A stretch of 29,991 nucleotides of DNA from Paramecium sonneborni (taxonomy: Eukaryota > Ciliophora > Oligohymenophorea > Peniculida > Parameciidae): NCBI GenBank assembly GCA_905182985.1, contig CAJJDN010000086.1, positions 42,541 to 72,531 of the forward strand, written 5' to 3'. Of the stretch, positions 22,772 to 29,991 are shown one piece after another (position 1 is the first letter of the stretch; each line of letters starts with the position of its first letter). The notes under the pieces were generated by a model. That model ran no database searches, was not told the DNA's origin, and saw only the letters and a list, made by a program, of their open reading frames with translations. The translations under genes and the position numbers were made by a program.

Positions 22772-24166
22772 ATGAAATAAACACATATATTCTTTATATT
22801 GATATCATGCAATGTAGTTTGTAATCTTGCAATGTCAATTATTGCACCATTTTACCCATAATTTGCTAAATCTAAAGAGCTCTCTGAAGATATCATAGGA
22901 ATTGTATTTGCTGCTCATCCTTTAGGACAATTCATTTCTTCTTTAATTCTAGGGAAATTAATAACCCATGTATGAAATATACTAATTATAGGATAATAGA
23001 CAGAAAATAATGATTATTGGAATTTTTTTATAAGGATTAGGTTTGATGCTTTTTGGTTTCTTATACTATTTTGATGATTATTGGGTAATTCTGTTAGGAA
23101 GTTTTCTGGCTAGATTGATTGGTGGAATAGTATTTATAAATGAAAATACAAATAGGGTGCCTCTATGTTTATGACACCGTTTTATGCATTTATTCCTTAA
23201 TTATTTCCAAAATCAATTGAAGAGAAAATAGCAATAGCTGAAGTATCAACATCTCTTGGATTTTTAGGAGGTCCTATATTAGGATCAGCATTATATTAAT
23301 TAGGTGGATTTGTTTTACCATTTTTTTTCTTTGCAGGATGTTCATATGGATTAGCTGGAATTTTGATTTTTTTTTCAAAAAGTTTAGATGTCCCTGAAGT
23401 AGATCTTAGTTAATCAATAATATTGCATTAATCAATATAAAATTAAGAATCAATTATTGATAGTGATTTTTAGATATCTTATTTATCACTTCTTTGTAAT
23501 TATCCAGTTGTAATTTCATTTATAACAAATACGTTAACTCTATCTTTATGGACATTTTATAACCCAACAATAGCTATTTATTTATTGGAATAGTATGATA
23601 TTGAAGAAGAGTACTCTGGATACTGGATATCCATAAACGCAGCATCTTTTGGATTATCTACTCTTTTCATATCTAGAATAAAATCCCATAAAAAATTTTT
23701 CATGTATTATGGCTTAGTGATCAGCGGATTATTATAATTTTATATGGGTCCTGATTATACATTCACTAATTTAAATCCAAAACTATTATATACAATATTA
23801 GCATGGTCAATTGTAGGTTTTACTGGAGGATTTCCATATGTTCTAACATTGCCTTAAGTCAATTAAATTCTTACAAAAGATTATTATAAATATCCCACAT
23901 AATGTGCAAACATAGCATCAGCCATGTATTTGATATAAATTCATTTTTTTTATAGATTTAATGCAAGTTTAGCAGGAGGTGAATTGTTTGGACCAATTAT
24001 GGGAGGTTATCTTACAAAATGGTATGGATTTTAAAGGTCATCATCTCTATTAGGATTTACAGTTCTAATATGTTGTATCTGTTATTTACCTTATTTATTT
24101 TTTATGGATGAAAAGATAGCCAGATTAAAAGCAAAAAAAGAAAAAAGAGCTGGTCTAAAAGAATGA
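22772..24166 (+). CDS. Major facilitator superfamily transporter
   Basis: ATG 22772 to TGA 24164-24166, with introns 22970-22991 (22 nt), 23130-23155 (26 nt) and 23926-23955 (30 nt), giving 438 aa. The protein is hydrophobic throughout with about 12 predicted membrane helices: helix 1 (IFFILISCNVVCNLAMSI), a short loop after helix 2 (LGKLITHDNRQKIMIIG, the MFS loop 2-3 position), a glycine-rich helix 5 (STSLGFLGGPILGSALYQLG), a long central acidic/Ser loop, and a C-terminal half with GGELFGPIMGGYLTKWYGF, which mirrors the helix-5 motif. The layout resembles the DHA1/vesicular amine (SLC18-like) branch, so proton-coupled export or vesicular loading of small organic molecules is possible. The substrate cannot be read from sequence. 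The C-terminus is strongly basic (RLKAKKEKRAG). It converges on the kinase-copine chimera. Confidence 0.85.
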
Positions 24167-24221
24167 TATTGTTATTTAATATATTATAAAATGTATTTCT
24201 TACTTACAAATTTAATTATTA

Positions 24222-24993
24222 ATGGTATGTAACAACTTAATTAGGTAAATTTTTCATTAAATTAAGTAAAATTAAATCTAAATCCTCTTGATATTAATGA
24301 AAACTAAAATTATTTCTAATTGGTGTCTTTTATGAATTAATTAAATCATTGATCAATCTAATATCTTTAAATTATTCTTATCCAACTCCAACATATATTA
24401 AAGGATAAGGTAATTTTTAACCTAAGTTAGAATAAAATAAAATATCTTGTAAAATTAGATTTTTAACTTCTTTTAAATTAGTTATTTATTCTTAGCCTAA
24501 AACAACGGTAATTGTATAGATTAACTTTCCTGTATTATCTTCAGCCAGAGTTTATATGTACTTAAAATGACAATCATTTTGGCAGGATAAATTATATCTC
24601 TCTAGTTAATAATACTTCCCTAATATGAATAACTTATTTACTACCTTTGATGTAATCTCTGAATGTGCCACAATTCATCAATTCTAAAGAGAGATATAAC
24701 TTTGTATTAGACTCATATGTAGCATAACATTTTATAACCTCAGGGTGATTTATAGACATTAAAGCATTAGATTCTAAATAGATCAAGTGACTTTTATTTT
24801 ACTATAGATTTACATTTATTATTACTTTTGCTAAAAAAACCTTATCAATTACTTTGATTGCAGTTTCTTCTCCATTTCTTTTGTTCTTTCCCTAAAACAC
24901 TTCACTATAAGATTCTGTTCCTAGCATCTTAATAAAACTATAATTATTAATATCCTTGCTAGAAAGCAGACTTAGAACTTAATTTTAATTCAT
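24222..24993 (-). pseudogene. Chimeric ORF: kinase N-lobe fused to copine-like C-terminus
   Basis: Starts at ATG 24993-24991 with the same N-terminus as the PDK1-like kinase (MNQNQVLSRL, GTGSYSEVF, AIKVIDK), using introns 24802-24825 and 24620-24644. Just after codon 110 homology stops at 24613. The frame continues without a stop into sequence resembling the end of a copine/VWA domain: KLIYTITVVLGQEQITNL, LPYPLIYVGVGQEQFKDI, then FSFHQYQEDLDLILLNLMK and NLPNQVVTY. The kinase part keeps the ATP-binding lobe but lacks HRD and DFG, so it cannot be an active kinase. The copine part lacks its C2 domains. No TGA follows in frame before the transporter's 3' end, so the true 3' end is unclear. It could be a decaying by-product of the duplication or an expressed fusion gene. 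Confidence 0.72.
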
Positions 24994-25393
24994 TTCTAAT
25001 AAAAAATTATTATATAGAATCCATCTGAATATCATTAAAAACCCAAAAATAGTATGATTGTATAATAATGATTATAATTTTAGACTTTTTATGAATATTA
25101 TTAAATTTTTTTAATTATCATTATATAATTTTAAAATATTTATGACATTAATATCTAAATATAATCTATAAGATAATTACAAAAGTAATAAATTTAAATA
25201 ACCAAAAACTTCATTTTTATCATAAGAGTACGATATTATATTTCTTGGTTTTATTGTTTAATTTATATATAATTAATTTTTTATTTGAGGGAATTAATCA
25301 TATTCATTCATAAATATTAATCAAGTAAAATTCAATTTACAAAAAATTGTGATAAATCTCAACAAACAAATATTTTAAATGGCTAATTAAAAT
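24994..25393. promoter_or_regulatory. Divergent promoter, chimera and NACHT gene (copy 2)
   Basis: Duplicate of 11832-12231 with the same 400-bp length. Differences are point changes, plus a locally rewritten stretch just before the NACHT ATG (25373-25393, compared with 12211-12231). It presumably still drives both copy-2 genes. Confidence 0.6.
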
Positions 25394-28300
25394 ATGCAAC
25401 AAAATTTTTTAAAATTGCATCTTTAACATGCTTAATCTTTAAGAGGAGGTGGATCTGCCTTTTCTTCATCGAAAAATTCTTAAGGAATACCTCAAAATAT
25501 TTAGATTGAAGCATAATTGCATACAACACTTCTAAATGGATGTCTCATTAACTTAAATAAAAAGTTAGAGCAGGTAGAACATATAAAAGAGATAATGAGC
25601 ACTGAAGAAGGAAAAAGTGTTCTTTACAGAAACATAACTTGGTTTTAGGAGCTAGAATCCTTATTTTGTTATTTCTAATTTCAAATTGAGTTAGTAAAAA
25701 AACACAAATAAATTATAGAAAGAACACTCTAGTATTTTTTAGAATTAGCATCAATGATAATCTAATGGGATAGATTGATTGCTCTTTAAATATTAAAAAT
25801 TTGTAATTCATTTGCCAGATTGGTATTCATCTATTATACTAATTCAAATGAAAGAAGTAATCAATAGTAAATAGATAAATGGATATAATTATTGAATGTT
25901 ATAATTAATTAAATTAGCTTAGATGGGGAAACATAGTTATTTTATAATGCATTAAATTATGAATTAAGCCTGATTAAAGCATGTATAGAATATATTCCAA
26001 CTTAAGAGGAGGCTTAAAAACGTGATGATTGTGCCTTAGGTATTCTTAAAGAAATTTTCAACTCGGCTGTTAGTTTAAAACCTTCACCTGATTTATTGAG
26101 TTCAATTTCTAAAGGAGCTCTTTTTTTATATCAATAATTCTAAAAGAAATAGTCAATGGAGCAATTTTAAAATTGCCTATATTTAGAACAATTAAAATGG
26201 AATATCTTGATGTGTATTAAAGCAGGAGTTATTTTTAACGAAATTGAGGACAAAATTAATGATAATTTTAATATTATTATTAAAAAAGGAAGTGATTGGG
26301 CAGTTTAATATTCGTGGATAAAGATGGCAAGCGAATTAATGTCATCTAAACCATTAATAACAAAAATCAAATTTTTAAGTTTGTAATCAGAATCAAATTA
26401 AGTAATAACATGGGAACAAGCTTAATCTGAAAATTTGATAAATGTTATTCATAAAGATTTTGAAATTGCTGAAATTATTGCCAAAGAATCTTCATCCAAT
26501 TTTGGGATTAAATTGTAAAACATATTAAGATAATATCAAAATCTTCAAAACTTCTTTATGAATGGAAACGATGTAATTCCTTAATTCTTTGGCTATTATT
26601 CATTAGATTCAACAAAAGATACTATAAACCTAGATAATGAAGCAAATCAAGATTATTTTAAGATTATTTAGGCTTTAAGATAAATTCCTTTTGAAAAAAT
26701 TGTGTTTAATTTTAATGAATTCGTTACTAAATTTTCAACATTCTTAATTGCTTATTATCAAATAGATCCTAAGACTATGAGCTTTGTGGACTTCTAATAT
26801 CACTTAATATTAACATAAGAATAATATTAATCATTACTAAATGATATTAACAAATTTCAAATTTCACTTGACTATATTAATAATATTATTGAAACAATAG
26901 CTCCCCTATTGTTAAAATCTAATGAATTCAATAAATAATAATTATCAATATATGATAATTGTTTTCATGCATTTTTATACAATTACTCAAAAATATAATA
27001 CAAAAAGCTATTTGATAAAAAAAGAAATATTTTTGATAATCTTTTGAATTGGCTTTAATAAAAAAATTTAACTAAAGAATAATAAATTAATTACTAAAAG
27101 CAATTCGGATAAAAAATGCCAGAAAATAATATCAATTTATCAAAAATATAAGAAAAATCCTTTTAAGAATAGTTGAATTTTTTTATCACATCTATTCAAT
27201 TTTGTTAATTTTGGAATTAGTAGGTAAAGTTACTCACACCTTTGATTACAGCTGAACATGCTATTATAAGCCAGCAAATTATTATCACAAAGAAAACTAC
27301 AGAAATAGATATAAAATAAGTATTTGACAAATTAATTGAAGAGTTTAACTAGAGCTAGAACAATAATTTTGAATATCTTCATTCAATTTATTCAATTCTT
27401 AGATTTTAATGTGATTAACTCTATGACCTTAACATTTTACTGTATGAAAAGTTATCTTTAGAAGAATTTGAAAAAATTGAAAAAAAATAAAAAATAGAGT
27501 TCAAATTAAATTAAAGATTTGATTTTGATGAGTATTTCTAATATTAGATTCATCAATATAATTAATATATTCAATTGCTTGAAACTGAAAACTAGATCTT
27601 ATTAAATTAAATAAAAGATTATCAAAATACAAAATCAGGTAGAATTTTTAATATTATTTGCTCTATCTTTAATTATTCAATCCTATCAATAAACTCAACT
27701 CTTAATTTTAATTTTGATTTCCTTAAAAAAATGGAATTACTATTAGAATTAGTAAGCAAAAAAGACTCTAAGATAGCATAAAATTTTAAATCAAATTATA
27801 ATAAACTTAAATCTCAAATTGATTTATTATTAATAGCCAAAGATAAAATAGATTTATTAACTAATGCTGAATATGTAGAAAAAGTAAAGGAATTAGAAAT
27901 TTATGTATACCATATTTAATAAGAATTACTAATCTTATTCAATAATGAGATTAAAACTTAATTAATTAATGAATTGAATAAATTTAATGAATTTTTAGTG
28001 CATGCTCGAACTCGATAAAAAATTTAATTAGATTCAACGATCTAAGCTCTAAAAAAATGTACATATGATTTTATTGATAAAATTGCAAAGTTATTTAAGA
28101 ATTTAAAACAATCATGGAAACAAGAATTGATCACTGAAATGAGCGAAAGTATCGATGAAAGAAAGCCAAATCAATCTAAACTTTCAGATTTGACTCATAA
28201 TTTTAAAAAGTCAATAGTTTAGGTGTAATAATCGATTGACTTTTCTGACCTTGATACATTGTAAAATTTGGTAGATTTAATGAAGTTTACCGAATAAAAT

Positions 28301-29991
28301 GAAACCCTAAATACTTAATGTGAAGATTGGATTATAAAACTATAAATCAAGTTTTAATTAATAATCCAGAATTTAAAAAATCTCTAAAATGATGCTTTTT
28401 GCAGAGATTTTTCCAATTAATTATACGTTATTAATCAAAATCCTATTGAGCTAGAGAAATTTCTAAAAGACGAAATGAATTTTATATTTTAATAAGCTCA
28501 AAATTAATCCTAAACTAATTTAAGATTATGTAAGTAAAGTATAACTTCTTCAATTCTTAACTACATTAAAGGTAACTCTTGGAGAGTAAAGGAAGGATTT
28601 TTATTTTAATGCATTTAATTAGAAAATCAATTACAAGATTAGAATAAATAAGCGATATAAAAGTTGCTAATCTTAATAGCTGCAAAAGAGACGGATTTAA
28701 AAATATTAGTGACACTTAAAAATAAATAAATAATATAACAAATGTATTAAGGATTTTCTAAAAATTGGCCAGATATACAAAGTTAGATTTAATAAGATTT
28801 AGCTAGTTAAATAAATAAATTAGAATAACTACAATTTAATATTTAAAATGCTGAGACAGACAGAAAGAGAGAATAATTATTAAAAGAACACAAATAATTA
28901 GAGGAACAAGTTGAATAATAAATAATGAATGTAAATCAAATAGGTGATGCTTTAGGTATAACAATCAATTTTTTAAGAGAAATTAGATAAGATTTAAATA
29001 AAATCCAAAATAAATTAGATTAAATGCTAAATAAAATAGATGAGATGGTTTAAGATATTAAACAATTAATTGGTAAGACCCCAAAACAATTATTAGAAAT
29101 TAGGATGTAATCTATTTTATAATAAAAGATTATGAATGATTTTAATAATGTTTATGTTAATTTAAGAACAAAAGAGTTGAAGGAAAATTTTAAAGATGAA
29201 GATGATGAAACTACTCTTTTTAATGATGTATTTTAAAATAAAGGTGAAATTGACGAGTTTTTATAATAACCCAAAGATTCTTTATTGATTCATGGTCCTG
29301 CAGGATCAGGCAAAAGTGTAGCTGCTAAAAAAATAGAAGAATATATATGGCTTTAATATTAATAATTAAATTTAGATGAATGGTCGAGAGATTTAGAATA
29401 AATACCTATTGTTCCAATTTTTATTTAATTAGCTAGCTTAAAAGATCCATATTTAAGAGCTGTCGAAGAAACCTTAGCTACAAGTAATTATAATTTTGAT
29501 TGGAGATAAATTCAAGCTTTCTAAACACTTGTTGAAGAAGGTAAAGTAGCAGTTGTTTTCATTCTTGATAGCTTTGATGAATTAAGTAATAATTAAATTA
29601 ATTTAATCTAAAATAATAAATTAAAGAATTGGAAACAGTAATTATAAAACTTAAGCGAATTAACTCAGGGTTAATAGAGAATCTATAATTTAAAATATCC
29701 AAAAATAATTACTACAACAAGATCTGAAGTGTTTGAATTAAATAGCACAAATTATAGACAATGGTTTTGCAGTGAAGCACTATTAGATTTCACAAAATAT
29801 AAAGAATTAAGAATTTTAAGTTTTGATGATAAGCAGAAGTAAGATTACTTAAAATAATTTTCTTATATTTAAACAAAACAGACTTTGCTTGATTATTTTG
29901 AAAAGTTCTCTCTACTTTAAAAAAAAGGGAAAAACCTTATAAATGAAGTTGGATTTATTTGGAATAAAATCGTATAATAATTAGAGAGATT
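25394..29991 (+). CDS. Second NACHT/STAND gene, 5' part (partial)
   Basis: Paralogue of the gene at 12232: ATG 25394 (MQQNFLKLHLQHAQSLRGGG) and an open frame to the window end (1,532 codons). It has the N-terminal helical region, the coiled coil, and the NACHT Walker A GPAGSGKS and Walker B VVFILDSFDEL. Relative to copy 1 it has compensated or in-frame indels (three extra codons near 27620, plus compensating one-codon changes near 28050-28120) and many conservative replacements, for example GVIFNEIEDKINDNF against GVIFHDIEERININF. No frame-breaking change was found over 4.6 kb, so both copies look functional or very young. The 3' half (rest of NACHT, WD40) is beyond the window or collapsed into the sequence at 17429. 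Confidence 0.85.

Larger units (their letters stand above)
24613..29991 (+). repeat. Tandem segmental duplication, copy 2
   Basis: Direct repeat of 11451-16820. Substitutions are scattered over the first 4 kb. Identity rises sharply in the last 1.4 kb, and 29081-29991 is identical to 15910-16820 over 911 bp. All differences seen within the NACHT frame keep it open. Confidence 0.95.

Noticed and set aside
1..29991. Bacterial-style features: operons, ribosome binding sites, CRISPR, insertion sequences, tRNA genes
   Set aside because: The genetic code and tiny introns show a ciliate nuclear genome. No tRNA cloverleaf, regularly spaced repeats or transposase was seen.

Overview
The window is macronuclear-type DNA from a ciliate, most likely Paramecium or a close relative. 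Three things show this. Long coding regions read through only if TAA and TAG encode glutamine and TGA is the sole stop; most glutamines use TAA/TAG. The introns are tiny (22-30 nt, GTA...TAG). The DNA is extremely AT-rich with short intergenic spaces. Reading with the standard code breaks almost every gene here into short fragments.

Layout. 1-525: AT-rich flank, no secure gene. 525-1304 (-): small Cys-rich protein with a C-terminal membrane segment. 1769-4260 (-): multi-intron coiled-coil protein. 4687-5065 (+): short gene with an apparent frame break. 5205-6502 (-): type I membrane protein. 7015-7503 and 7619-8155 (+): tandem paralogues of an unrecognised family. 8438-8761 (+): doubtful small helical ORF. 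9142-9747 (-): centrin, four EF-hands. 10428-11831 (-): PDK1-like kinase with a C-terminal PH-like region. 12232-22490 (+): one giant intronless gene (about 3,061 aa once the assembly artefact is discounted) for a STAND/NACHT NTPase with N-terminal helices and coiled coil, a pentapeptide-like patch, about a dozen WD40 repeats and a C-terminal coiled coil. 22772-24166 (+): major facilitator transporter. 24222-24993 (-): chimera of a kinase N-terminus and a copine-like C-terminus. 25394-29991 (+): second copy of the giant NACHT gene, cut off at the window end.

The main event is a direct tandem duplication. Bases 11451-16820 (5' part of the kinase gene, the whole divergent promoter, and the first half of the NACHT gene) recur as 24613-29991 in the same orientation. 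The left breakpoint lies just downstream of an intron of the kinase and joins its N-terminal lobe in frame to copine VWA sequence. The last 911 bp of the two copies are identical while earlier parts differ noticeably, which suggests gene conversion, very recent exchange, or assembly collapse.

The 608-N gap at 16821-17428 is almost certainly false: the 465 bp before it and the 465 bp after it are the same sequence, so the contigs overlap and the gene closes in frame when one copy is counted. The window also ends at the homologous base where the first contig ends, so both contigs stop at the same place in the repeat. Which paralogue owns the single WD40 half (17429-22490) is therefore not proved by this assembly.

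Functionally the window mixes housekeeping genes (centrin, PDK1-like kinase, transporter) with an expanding family of NLR-like STAND proteins. The kinase and NACHT genes are divergent and share a 400-bp promoter interval that was duplicated with them.
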